Part shown: in pieces, positions 31,094 to 40,615 of the stretch
How positions within the stretch are numbered: the first letter of the stretch is position 1
How the letters are laid out: each line of letters begins with the position of its first letter
DNA from: Forficula auricularia
Taxonomy: Eukaryota > Arthropoda > Insecta > Dermaptera > Forficulidae
Length of the DNA stretch: 64,000 nucleotides
NCBI GenBank assembly: GCA_024734495.1
Contig: JALMQS010000275.1
Location: forward strand, 62,001-126,000
Direction: 5' to 3'
Program-made: the position numbers and the translations under genes
Notes under the pieces: model-generated
Told to the model about the DNA's origin: nothing
The model's input: only the letters and a program-made list of their open reading frames with translations
Database searches by the model: none

Positions 31094-33892
31094 TTAGCAT
31101 GATAGGGCTTCAGTGAGTCCACGCAGAAAGCGGGCAGCAGAGGATGGTTGTCTTAGGGCAGAGGGCATTGAGTTCCACAGTCGTGGGGCTGTGATCTCAA
31201 ATGACCTCGATCTGAGGGCAGTCTGGTGTCGCGGGCATACCAGGGCTCTTGATCTTATTGAAGGACCAGGGGTAAGTAGTTCCGCCAGGTAGGAGGGAGA
31301 CCCTGATATAAGGACCCTATGGACAAACCTCAGGTACCTAAACTTTAGATAGTTAGGAAGGCTGAAGCCTAATACCTCTACTGCTTTCTCAGAAACATGA
31401 TCCATATGGCCCAGGTCGTAGATGTATCTTATGCACGAATTAAGTGCCACCGATAACCTGTGGAGAGAAACGCTGTCGAGGCCGTAGTAGACGACCTCTC
31501 CATTCAAGAAGTGGGGTAATAATAATACGAGAACAAGTCTACGGCGCAGCCAGACAGGTGTTGCGTGGGCCATTTTTCGGAGAGGATACAACGAACCGTA
31601 TACTCTTTTACAGATCAGACTAACATGGTCACTCCATGTCAATCTAGAGTTAATGACTATGCCAAGATCTCTGACATGTTCGGAGTAGGGGATGTCTGTG
31701 CCACAGACATTCACCGCAGGAATCACTCCCTGATCACGGGAGGATAATACAATCGCCTGTGTCTTCGCGGGGTTGAGCATCAATCCGTTCACGGTAGACC
31801 ACATGGAGATCGATTCAATGTCGGTATTAATTTTTTCAACAGAAAGCCTACTGTCGACGTGTCCTAGGTGGGAATAGATCTGAAGATCATCGGCGAAGAG
31901 ATGGTATCTACAGTGGCGGAGAACTTCAGGAAGATCATTGATAAATAGGGAGAAAAGCAAGGGAGATAAAACCCCGCCCTGGGGGACACCGCGTGTAAGA
32001 GCTCTAGAGGAGGAGGCCTCACCACCCGTCTCGACCCACTGGCTTCGCCCTGACAGATAGGAGAAGATCAGTCTACAGGAAGCACCAGAGAACCCCGCTA
32101 GGTCATGCAGTTTACGAACTAGGATGCTATGATCGACAGAGCCAAAAGCATTTTTAAAATCAAGGAGCACCAAGATAGCGGATCCAGATTCTTCTATAAT
32201 TGCCCTGCAGTCGTTGGTGACCTTCAGAAGCGCAGTTGCACAACTGTGCCCGGGGCGGAAACCTGACTGGAATGGGATAAGAAAATGAGTTCGGTCAATG
32301 TGTCCCATTATCTGGGAGTATAATATTTTTTCAAAGACTTTAGAGATAACAGGGAGAACACTAATAGGCCTGTAATCGGAGCAAGAGCCGGGTTTATTGA
32401 TTTTAGGTATAGGGGTAACCTTGGCAGATTTCCAGCAGGAGGGAAAGAAGGAAGAGGTAATTAGTACGTTGAAGATTTTAGTTATAATTGGCAGGATGAC
32501 AGGAAGAATAAGACGGATGAAAGCAAGGGGAATACCGTCAGATCCGGGGGCCCCAGACTTCATCCCCGAGAAGGCACGGAGGACATCGTCTACAGATACG
32601 CAAGAAAAGTAGAAGCCGTTTGAGAGGGTCTCATTGAGGCAATCAGGAGGGGAAGAATTACCACCGTCTGGAGAAGTAAAGTGACGATTAAGGTCATCAA
32701 GATCAAAGGGGCAAGATTGAGTGGAGCTCTGGACGAAACCATGCCTCCTCAAGTTGCTCCAGAGCTGGCGAGGAGAAAGTTCTGGATTCAGGTCAGCCAT
32801 TATTATTCGTCTCTTAGCAGATCTAATCATGGCCTTTGTTTTGTTTCTGAGGGACCGAAAGATTTCATAGTGTTCATGGGCACCAGATCTTCTCCACCTT
32901 GCATAGGCCTTGTCTCTGGTCCTAATTGAGTCAGCAATGTTTCTATTAAACCAGCGGGTGCCGCCATCTCTAATCTTGATATGTTTTTTTGGAGCGAACT
33001 CATCCAGAATGTTTAACATGAATCGGTTGAAAACGCTAATCATTCTCTCTTGATCGGGGTGAAAGAACACCTGATCCCAAGGGACACTAGCTGCTCTAAT
33101 TAAAAGGGACTGGCGACAGACATGGGCCAGGTTGCGGGTCTCAATCCATTTTGACTTTGGTTTAGGATGGCGAATGTCATAATTACATAGTAGGAAAGAG
33201 TGGGCTGAGATCCCGGGTGCATCGAGTTGTTTAAAGGAACACACCCTAGACGGGTGTCTGACCCAGCATAGGTCAAGTAGAGATGGCAAAGAATGGGGTG
33301 GGAAGTGGGTCGGGCTTGAGGGCAAAATAGTGAACTGGTGGGAAGTTGTAAGGTTAGTGAGTTTTCTAGAACAGGTATTCAGAGGGGCCAATAGATTAAT
33401 ATTGAAATCGCCCATAATAATTGAGTGATGACATCGGGCAGAGACAGATCCTAAGACTTGCTCAAGATCAAGAATATCTGAGTAAGGAGCAGGGGGACGA
33501 TAGACGACTCCCAGCAGGATCGAAGACCCACTAAAGTCAAGTTCAATGAATAAATATTCAATGATCCCATCACTGGACGATAGTACCACCCTGGCTCTCA
33601 AGTCGGACCTGACATAAAATCCAACTCCACCACCTCTTCCTCTCATGCGGTCATTTCGAATAAGGGTATAACCGTGGAGCTCAACCAGGGAAGGAGGAAT
33701 AGATGTGTGCATCCAAGTCTCGGAAATCCCAATGACATGAAGAGGGTTGCCCTGAAGACCGGTGCGGATGTCGTTAAAACTGGAAACGAGACTCTGCGCA
33801 TTCAAATGACACACAGAAAACGCCTTCGGGAAGTCGGCGAGGGCGAGTTTAATACCCTCATTCAAACTTGGCACGTTAGGGTCGTTATCCAT
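31094..33892 (-). CDS. ORF2: AP-type endonuclease and reverse transcriptase (CR1-like)
   Basis: 932 codons, uninterrupted. It nicks target DNA and copies the element RNA by target-primed reverse transcription. Endonuclease, residues about 20-230: SVCHLNAQSL, GISETWM (about 55-61), GVVYRPP, MGDFNINLL (about 158-166). The usual SDH near the end reads SAH, so the Asp is replaced. Reverse transcriptase, about 430-750: SYRPISVL, FRPGHSC, LLDFKNAFGSVDH, RGVPQGGVLSPLLF, and catalytic FADD near residue 665. A C-terminal part without RNase H follows to 932. The start ATG overlaps the ORF1 stop in ATGGATAA (33885-33892), suggesting re-initiation after ORF1. The intact frame implies recent insertion. 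Confidence 0.93.
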   Translation of the reverse strand: MDNDPNVPSLNEGIKLALADFPKAFSVCHLNAQSLVSSFNDIRTGLQGNPLHVIGISETWMHTSIPPSLVELHGYTLIRNDRMRGRGGGVGFYVRSDLRARVVLSSSDGIIEYLFIELDFSGSSILLGVVYRPPAPYSDILDLEQVLGSVSARCHHSIIMGDFNINLLAPLNTCSRKLTNLTTSHQFTILPSSPTHFPPHSLPSLLDLCWVRHPSRVCSFKQLDAPGISAHSFLLCNYDIRHPKPKSKWIETRNLAHVCRQSLLIRAASVPWDQVFFHPDQERMISVFNRFMLNILDEFAPKKHIKIRDGGTRWFNRNIADSIRTRDKAYARWRRSGAHEHYEIFRSLRNKTKAMIRSAKRRIIMADLNPELSPRQLWSNLRRHGFVQSSTQSCPFDLDDLNRHFTSPDGGNSSPPDCLNETLSNGFYFSCVSVDDVLRAFSGMKSGAPGSDGIPLAFIRLILPVILPIITKIFNVLITSSFFPSCWKSAKVTPIPKINKPGSCSDYRPISVLPVISKVFEKILYSQIMGHIDRTHFLIPFQSGFRPGHSCATALLKVTNDCRAIIEESGSAILVLLDFKNAFGSVDHSILVRKLHDLAGFSGASCRLIFSYLSGRSQWVETGGEASSSRALTRGVPQGGVLSPLLFSLFINDLPEVLRHCRYHLFADDLQIYSHLGHVDSRLSVEKINTDIESISMWSTVNGLMLNPAKTQAIVLSSRDQGVIPAVNVCGTDIPYSEHVRDLGIVINSRLTWSDHVSLICKRVYGSLYPLRKMAHATPVWLRRRLVLVLLLPHFLNGEVVYYGLDSVSLHRLSVALNSCIRYIYDLGHMDHVSEKAVEVLGFSLPNYLKFRYLRFVHRVLISGSPSYLAELLTPGPSIRSRALVCPRHQTALRSRSFEITAPRLWNSMPSALRQPSSAARFLRGLTEALSC

Positions 33893-34862
33893 AGTTGATG
33901 AATCTTATTTTGGCCAACATTCTATTTTTATGGATCTGGCAGACTTTACCATCGAAGGCAGAGTGGGAAGTAGATTCATAATTAGCGTGCGTACAATTGA
34001 AACATTTAGGGTTATCGGTTTTGTTGGTGCAATTTCTGGATTCATGATCCCCTGAACATTGGGCGCAGTGGGGTGTATTGTTACAGTTGTTAGATTTATG
34101 CCCAAAGTTTAAACAGCGGAAGCATTGCAGAATAGTCACATGGTCCGACACTCTGCAGACCGACCAGCCGACAAAAATGTTGGGTTTACCAAGAAGTGCA
34201 ATTCTGACAGCGGGACTCGTCTCGATCACATGAGACACGGTGTCGCGGCCATTTGCTGGATATTTGTATATCATTTTGATATTGGGATTGTCCATATTCG
34301 CTAGATTTTGGGATATGAGATCATTTCGGACCTCATCGGCAGGTATATTGGCAGGGACCCGCCTGATTAATAGACGGGGGTTCATTTTGGTGTCCTCTCT
34401 GACCTCCAAACCACATGCATCAAGTTCGGTTGTCAGTTTCAGTTTTTGGATGTTGACGGCAGCCGCTGTGATCCGGACTGAGTTATTTTTGGAGTTTGTC
34501 ATTTTCAAGACCTTCATTTCAGCCTCAGCAGGTTTGACCGCCTTTTGGAGAGCTTTCCGGGTTTGATCAGAGTTTTGAAACTTTTCTGTAGAATCAGACT
34601 TCGGACCAATAATGAAGCTCGTCGTTTTTACAATAGGGACAGATTTTTTTGATGAAATTTGAACGGAGTTTAGGGCACTAGAGGGTGGAGCATTGGCAAT
34701 AGATTTTGTATTATGGCTAGAGAGAGAGTCGACAACGGCAGAAGCGACAGCACTTTTAAATAGCTCGGAGCGGGTAAATGTTGATAGGGTTTGTTTAATA
34801 AGGTCAACATTAGAGATCTCGGTTTGGGAGCGATTAGAGACCTTAGTATGAGGCAGATGCAA
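33885..34862 (-). CDS. ORF1: CCHC zinc-knuckle RNA-binding protein of the LINE (N-terminus lost by frameshift)
   Basis: 325 codons. The C-terminal third carries three cysteine clusters: CFRCLNFGHKSNNC, CAQCSGDHESRNC and CFNCTHANYESTSH, the zinc-knuckle array of non-LTR ORF1 proteins that package the RNA. The middle part (NPRLLIRRVPANIPADEVRN) resembles an RNA-recognition-like fold as in gag-like ORF1. An in-frame ATG is at 34862, but the real N-terminus is likely the PHD part at 35263, separated by frameshifts. It overlaps ORF2 by 8 nt. Confidence 0.85.
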   Translation of the reverse strand: MHLPHTKVSNRSQTEISNVDLIKQTLSTFTRSELFKSAVASAVVDSLSSHNTKSIANAPPSSALNSVQISSKKSVPIVKTTSFIIGPKSDSTEKFQNSDQTRKALQKAVKPAEAEMKVLKMTNSKNNSVRITAAAVNIQKLKLTTELDACGLEVREDTKMNPRLLIRRVPANIPADEVRNDLISQNLANMDNPNIKMIYKYPANGRDTVSHVIETSPAVRIALLGKPNIFVGWSVCRVSDHVTILQCFRCLNFGHKSNNCNNTPHCAQCSGDHESRNCTNKTDNPKCFNCTHANYESTSHSAFDGKVCQIHKNRMLAKIRFINYG

Positions 34863-34936
34863 TCCTGTCAGTAATTGCGGTTATTTCCTCCAATGCATTT
34901 TCAATTCCAGCTTTACTAGGTGTTGCGTCTTGGTTC

Positions 34937-35263
34937 TTAGTGATAAGGTTCAGGATATTTAGTTTGTGGTTGCCTATGGAAGTCTGAAGCGTTACAAGCT
35001 CTTCGAGCGAGAGGGAAGCGATGTTGGAGTAGAATTTTCGTCACTGTCACTGTTGGAGGGTAGCAAGCTGACCTCGATGGATCCAGAAGGAACTGCAAAT
35101 CCGTGACAGGGGGCGAGCTGCCCTGATTGATCAGTGGAGTTGTGGGGAGTTTTTTAGAGAGGCAGTTCCGGTGAAAATAATTATGACACTTTTCGCATTT
35201 TGAGGGAGTTTTCTTAATAGTCTTTTCACAAACGGAACACTGTGGATTATTATTTCCAGACAT
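34937..35263 (-). pseudogene. N-terminal PHD-finger part of LINE ORF1, frameshifted
   Basis: Begins MSGNNNPQCSVCEKTIKKTP and continues CEKCHNYFHRNCLSKKL: a C-x2-C ... C-x2-C-x4-H-x2-C zinc finger of PHD/RING type. PHD fingers are known in ORF1 of CR1-like elements. Homology leaves this frame at about residue 42; another frame (LSLEELVTLQTSIGNHKLN type) leads on toward 34880. ORF1 is thus broken in this copy while ORF2 is intact. Confidence 0.75.
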
Positions 35264-35335
35264 TATAAAACACTATTATGGAAAGGCAGATATAGGAAAG
35301 GGAGGGGATATATATTGATACAAATTTGACAGCAA

Positions 35336-36040
35336 ATTCGAATATAAATCCAATTTGGGGAACTGAGTGTCACTGTTGGTTATCCTGTATTTCACTAAAA
35401 ATTGTCAATTGGAGACTTGTGATTTACAAGCTTCCGTGTCTGGGGCACTAACACACACTATTTATATCTAAAGCACTTATAATCGCCAAGAAAGTAAATA
35501 TAAAAATAAATCTAAATCTAAATTACAAGCCAAATATAAAATGCAGGATACAGAATATAGAGATTATAAATATTATTAGATTATAAAACACAGAGAGAAG
35601 AAAAAAAACAAAAACAATAAACAGAATAAAAATTATGAGAAAAAATAAAAGTTAATAGCTAATTTGGAGATTTGAATGTCACTGTTGGTAGCACTGTATA
35701 TCACGAAGGGTGTCAGTTGGAGACTATGGCTGGAAGCGCCCTCTCTGGACAGCGTTCTCAAACTAAGTTTTTTATATATTTATATATTTTAATATATTAA
35801 TAATAATGTTTTATATATCACACACTATCTAAAAGCACTTATAAACATTTTGTAGAATACAAGACAAATATAAATTATACACTGATTATAGTCTGAGTAT
35901 AAATATATATATAATTTAAAATTGAGAGTCAAATGTGTAATTTGGTTATCCAAGATGGCGCACCTGGGTGCTTGGGCGGGAGACGCCCTCTCGTGGAGGC
36001 GAGCTCAAACTACAGGCTGGGAAGCTGTTTTAATTAATTT
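35336..36040 (-). promoter_or_regulatory. LINE 5' UTR with repeated units
   Basis: The signature AATTTGG starts at 35352, 35661 and 35939. TGTCACTGTTGG with GTCAATTGGAGACT occurs in the first two, CACTAT..AAAGCACTTATAA at 35451-35482 and 35819-35844, and a GCGCCCTCT or ACGCCCTCTCGTGGA block with CTCAAACTA near 35735 and 35985. Imperfect tandem 5' units often act as promoters in LINEs (mouse L1 is the known case); that role here is inferred. Confidence 0.55.
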
Positions 36041-36490
36041 ACAAATCAATTATATTAATCAATTTATAGACAAATCTAGTAAGAAATGGTACGCCCCGTG
36101 AGTGGGGTAAAATTCCCTGACCAATGCTATATACACTTCGCTCGAGAATCGAGTTTTAGGCTGTCCAACTATAAAACAAGATTACCTGGAGGCCGTTCGG
36201 CATAAAGATTTAGGTTAGAAACACAAAAGTGATGTAAAAATCTGAATTTAATAGATAAAATCAAAAAATTTTTACGCATATCACTTGCTGATGCGATGCT
36301 GAGTAGAGTGGATACTGGGTCCGCAATTATCCGTACAGGATTCCGCCGAAAATCGAAGAAACCTCGAGACACGATACGCACACGTCAGGATGATAACACA
36401 TGTTTGTTCCTTTATTATTAATCAGATATCACTTTGCAATTTGTAGTTCATATTGAAATTAATTCAAAATAATTCTCATTTAAGAGTCGA

Positions 36491-36848
36491 GGAATAACCA
36501 TTCTACATTGGATTTTTGACGTTTCGGTTTTTATTGGTAACCATTGCTGAAGACATGGAGGAATCGACTTAAAATCAAAAATAGTCATCGATTCTCATCT
36601 AATACTTGAGGAATAACAATTCTACATTAGGTTTTTGACGTTTCGATTATTATTGGTAACCATTGCTGAAGATATGGAGGAAACGACTTAAAATCAAAAA
36701 TAACGATCGATTCTTATCTAATACTAGAGGAATAACCTTATTGAATTCCATTTTTGATGTTTTGACTATTAATGGAAACCTCTACTGAAAAATGTAGAAG
36801 AATCGACTCTAAAATCAAAAAGACTAAATTCTTTTATGGCAAACAACT
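36491..36848 (-). repeat. 119-bp satellite, three units (array 1)
   Basis: Units begin GGAATAAC at 36491, 36610 and 36729 (spacing exactly 119). On the opposite strand each typical unit carries AACCGAAACGTCAAAAA preceded by GGTTACC. The third unit is the most diverged (GATGTTTTGACTATTAATGG). It lies inside element copy A. Confidence 0.88.
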
Positions 36849-37311
36849 CAAGCTTGATTTCATTTCAATCGGTGCAACGGTGTGGAAAAATCGTGGAGCC
36901 AAAAAAGCGATCAACATCACATACATCCACCCATCCATCCGCACGCACTAAATGAAAAAATCGCACTTTTTGGCCTCTCGACGAGACCCCATGTAATTTT
37001 TGGCAAAGCCGTCACGTGCTAATATTCAACCTAATTGAATACTACAATTTGTGACTTTAATTGAGTCCATGGGTTCCGTAGTCTTTACCTGAGGACCCTT
37101 TGAAGCCACGCTTGCCCCGAGAGCGATTACAATACTTTACCCATGCTTTGCATTGGATAAAGTAAATAAACTGCAACGGATCGTTGCTAAACTTTATCCA
37201 AATTCATTTGAAATATTAATATGTTTGTTCCTTTATTATTAATCAGATATCACTTGCAATTTGTAGTTCATATTGAAATTAATTCAAAAATAATTCTCAT
37301 TTAAGAGTCGA

Positions 37312-37672
37312 GGAATAATCATTCTACATTGGATTTTTGACATTTCGGTTATTATTGTAACCATTGCTGAAGACATATGAGGAATCGACTTAAAATCAAA
37401 AATAGCCATCGATTCTCATCTAATACTTGAGGAATAACAATTCTACATTAGGCCTTTGACGTTTCGATTATTATTGGCAACCATTGCCGAAGACATGGAG
37501 GAAACGACCTAAAATCAAAAATAACGATCGATTCTTATCCAATACTAGAGGAATAACCTTATTGAATTCCATTTTTGATGTTTTGACTATTAATGGAAAC
37601 CTCTACTGAAAATGTAGAAGAATCGACTTAAAATCAAAAAGACTAAATTTCTTTTATGGCAAACAACTCAAG
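37312..37672 (-). repeat. 119-bp satellite, three units (array 2)
   Basis: Units start at 37312, 37431 and 37550 with the same order of variants as array 1, consistent with the A/B duplication. It ends at the perfect palindrome AACTCAAGCTTGAGTT (37665-37680), where the array turns around. Confidence 0.88.
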
Positions 37673-37905
37673 CTTGAGTTGTTTACCATAAAGAATTTAG
37701 TCTTGATTTTAAATCGATTCCTACTTAGAGAGTTTACATTAATAGTCAAAACATCAAAAATGGAATGAATAAGGTTATTCCTCTAGTATTAGATAAGAAT
37801 CGATCGTTATTTTTGATTTTAAGTCGATTCCTCCATGTCTTCAGCAATGGTTACCAATAATAATCGAAACGTCAAAAACCTAATGTAGAATTGTTATTCC
37901 TCAAG
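37673..37905 (+). repeat. 119-bp satellite, inverted arm before the R1-like insertion
   Basis: Mirror image of array 2 across 37672/37673. The last unit is interrupted after GTTATTCCTCAAG (37893-37905) by the R1-like LINE and resumes at 40615. Confidence 0.85.
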
Positions 37906-39990
37906 CGAAATAGAGACCCCTGGGGACTTCCATATAAAATCATACGAAACAAAATAACAAGTGACTGCGTCTACCACGGGGCAGACGGAATCACTAAACT
38001 CGACGAACTGGGAAACAAAATGCTCACCAAAATGGTTCCCAGTTCGCAAGAGCAACCACGTCGGATGACTATGCCAGATGACAACTTGGAACCACCCATC
38101 GTGAGGGACGAAATTAAAAACTCGATCCTCAAGATGCGGAAAAAGACCGCTCCAGGTATAGACGGAATATATCCAGAAATTCTCGCGAAAATTTTCGAAC
38201 TAAAACCCGAAATCCTCATCAACATTTTCAACAACTGCCTAGAAAATAGAACCTTTCCAAATCCATGGAAGGTGGCAGAACTCAAAATTTTACTAAAAAA
38301 GTGGCAACAGAGACCCCAACAATCTGGGCTCTTACAGACCCATCTCACTGCTACCTTCAATCGGGAAGCTATTCGAAAGAATACTCCTCGGACGAATACA
38401 GACTGATTATAATAATATGAATCTGGAAAATAGCAGTCAGATGGGATTTAAAAAGGGACTATCAACTGATGATGCCCTCTTGCGAATCACTAAGCTCATC
38501 AGAGCAAATCAAAAACAGCAAAAAAACAAAAATATCCCCACAAAAAAAATCAGGAAACGGTCCACACCATGGGACTGTTCCTAGACGTAAAAGGAGCATT
38601 CGACAATGTATCCTGGAGCGCTATCTTTCGAAGGTTGTCAAAAGCAAACATATCCAGTACGCTATACGAAACAGTAAAATCATACTTCACTAATCGTAGA
38701 ATGATATTGAAACTTGGGGACACTAATAACGAAGCCACAATGGAAAGAGGATGCCCCCAGGGCTCAATTATGGGCCCCTTGGCCTGGAATTGGGTCATGG
38801 ATGAGCTCCTCGACAAATTGACAGAGCTTGAATCCGAAGGCATACACGCCACCGCGTATGCAGACGATCTAGCCCTGATAATTTACGGGAAATCGCGAGA
38901 CGACCTGATTAGTAAAGCCAACACAGCCATTACCGTAACCCAAAATTGGTGCCAAAATAGTGGCCTACAACTTGCAGAGGAAAAATCAATAGGAATCCTC
39001 TTTTTCCACACGCTTAAATTCAATAACAGAATCATTATTAAAATCAACGATAAAAACATACAGTTCAAAAAAGAAGCCAAATATTTGGGAATCTGGCTGG
39101 ACGAAGATCTGACATTTATTCCACATTTCAAAAAAGTAAAGGAAAACATCAACTCACTTTCCAATAGCATCAAATCAATCGCACGACAGAAATGGGGTCT
39201 TAATCAAAAAACAGTCGCCCTGTATTGGAAAAGTCTATACCTTCCAATTGCTACATATGGAGCTGTCGTTATTGCTCAAAATCCTGAGCAAGTATCACTA
39301 AACAACGCAATGAATGCGATCGATCGAGTCATTCTTCTTGGCTCGATAAGAGCATGCAGAACTGTGTCAACAGCAGCGCTTCGGGTATTAGCAGGTGCTG
39401 CTCCACTCCGATTAGAAATAAAAAAACTAGCAGCAAAACACAAAATCCGAAAAAACATCAACGCCACGTTAGGACGATATGAATTCATACAACATGAATC
39501 CATGGAAGACTACCGTGTCGAACGCGAATATACAAAACTAGATCTCGAAATAGGCAGACAATGGCAAGAGGAGTGGGAGTCAGGTGACACAGGTCACCTT
39601 ACCAAGCGATTCTTTCCACGTGTCAACTACGGGAATATGCCTAAGTGGTATAATCCCGACATGTTCACGCTATTCCTCCTCAGCGGTTACGGGTCAATAA
39701 ATGGCACGCTTCACGCGAGGGGCGCGGCAGACACACCCAGTCCAAACTGCCCTCAATGTTCAAACACTGAAGAAACTGTCGAGCACATTCTCTTCGAATG
39801 CCCGCTCTACACGGATCTCAGATACCCTGAACTAGCTAATGAAAACTTTCGGAACAACCTTCCAAAATTAATAGAATCAAGCGATCTATTCAGTAAATTC
39901 AAAACCTTCGCTGGACTGGCCTTCCCCCACCGCAGACTCATAATACAACAACTAAGGAGCCTCACTCCAGACGCTTTTGAAAACACATAA
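37906..39990 (+). pseudogene. R1-clade reverse transcriptase, truncated and frameshifted
   Basis: Three frames in series. Frame 1 to about 38298 holds the pre-RT and first RT motif (KKTAPGIDGIYPEI, NPWKVAELKILLKK). Frame 2 from there to about 38560 has SYRPISLLPSIGKLFERIL and MGFKKGLSTDDALL. Frame 3 from 38569 to the stop at 39990 has GLFLDVKGAFDNVSW, RGCPQGSIMGPLAWNWVM, catalytic YADD (38857-38868), KYLGIWLDED and a C-terminal CPQCSNTEETVEHILFEC zinc motif. WNWVMDELL after the PQG motif and the CCHC end are typical of R1-like elements. The N-terminal endonuclease is missing. Confidence 0.88.
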
Positions 39991-40614
39991 TAGAAGACTA
40001 AGGACAAACGGCATTAGAAATACAATGCCTCCTATCCGCTCCTTCTCTCTCACTCTTATAATTAAGTGGGCCTGACCAACTATTCTGACCAGACCAACAA
40101 GGGGCGGGGACTGCAAAGTCCCGGCCCCTTCAAGCATGCTAATATATATATAAGATTAACCTAGATTAAGCATCTTAGAGCAGCACTATTGCTACTCTGG
40201 GCAAGTAGAAATTCTAACCAATAGGGTTAGAACACACACAAATAGAAATAAAAACTAACAAATAGTTAACTATTTAACATAGAAAATTAGCAACGTAGTA
40301 TAGATACTTTCCACTAGATTATAAGCTGATAACCTAATCAACAAAACCCTAGTATATAAGTAAAATACGAGAGGAATCGAGAGTTCACCTCCTCGCGGTA
40401 ACACACGGAAACGTCCCTTCAGGGCGGCTAAGTAACTCTCACCGCGGTCGCAAAACAAACCGATTATGGATCATAAATCCATCATCAAAGTCACTTGTCT
40501 TAAACAAGTTAGTCAAAGTAATATGGTTGGTAATGAGCTTTCCGGTTGCTCGCAACTCTGCTCCCAGACCTCCATCAAAGCAGTATGTAGTATAGTGTGT
40601 GTGTGTGTGTGTGT
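37906..40614 (+). mobile_element. 5'-truncated R1-clade LINE inserted in the satellite
   Basis: 2.7 kb, plus strand. The 13-bp target duplication GTTATTCCTCAAG lies at 37893-37905 and 40615-40627. The element starts inside the RT region, ends with a GC-rich 3' UTR (39991-40595; hairpin near GGGGCGGGGACTGCAAAGTC) and a (GT)n tail at 40595-40615. R1-clade members are often site-specific; whether this family prefers the satellite cannot be told from one copy. Confidence 0.85.
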
Positions 40615-40615
40615 G

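Larger units (their letters stand above)
30823..36400 (-). mobile_element. Near full-length CR1-like non-LTR retrotransposon
   Basis: About 5.6 kb, minus strand: 5' UTR with repeated units (35336-36040), broken PHD part (34937-35263), CCHC ORF1 (33885-34862), intact ORF2 (31094-33892), and an AT-rich 3' UTR ending AATAAATAAAAAATAAAAAT near 30823. The empty site is preserved in copy B at 37211-37222 (AAATATTAATATGTTTG). Comparison shows insertion after AAATATTAATAT with at most a 2-bp target duplication. It inserted after the A/B duplication or into only one copy. Confidence 0.88.
30787..37157 (+). mobile_element. TIR-bounded satellite-bearing element, copy A (split by a LINE)
   Basis: Left end ACTTTATCCAAATTC at 30787 and right end GCATTGGATAAAGT at 37144-37157 form 11-bp inverted ends. 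Once the LINE (30823-36400) is subtracted it is about 790 bp: left arm, three 119-bp satellite units, and a right part (36850-37157) shared with 41925-42260. The spacer AAATAAACTGCAACGG then ATCGTTGCTA lies both before copy A and between copies A and B, so A and B arose by tandem duplication. The ends and GATTACAATACTTTACCCAT relate it to the ACTTTACCA family at 17485, 24394 and 28439. Confidence 0.7.

Noticed and set aside
33905..34566. Extra frames of 66-108 codons over ORF1 of the LINE (both strands)
   Set aside because: Shadows of the zinc-knuckle ORF1, which has the recognisable CCHC motifs in its own frame.
37171..37188. Spacer repeated before copies A and B as a target-site duplication
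   Set aside because: The shared flank extends about 28 bp, is not present after copy B, and fits tandem duplication of the whole unit better than a transposition footprint.
38550..39503. Minus-strand frames of 75-100 codons
   Set aside because: Antisense shadows of the R1-clade reverse transcriptase.
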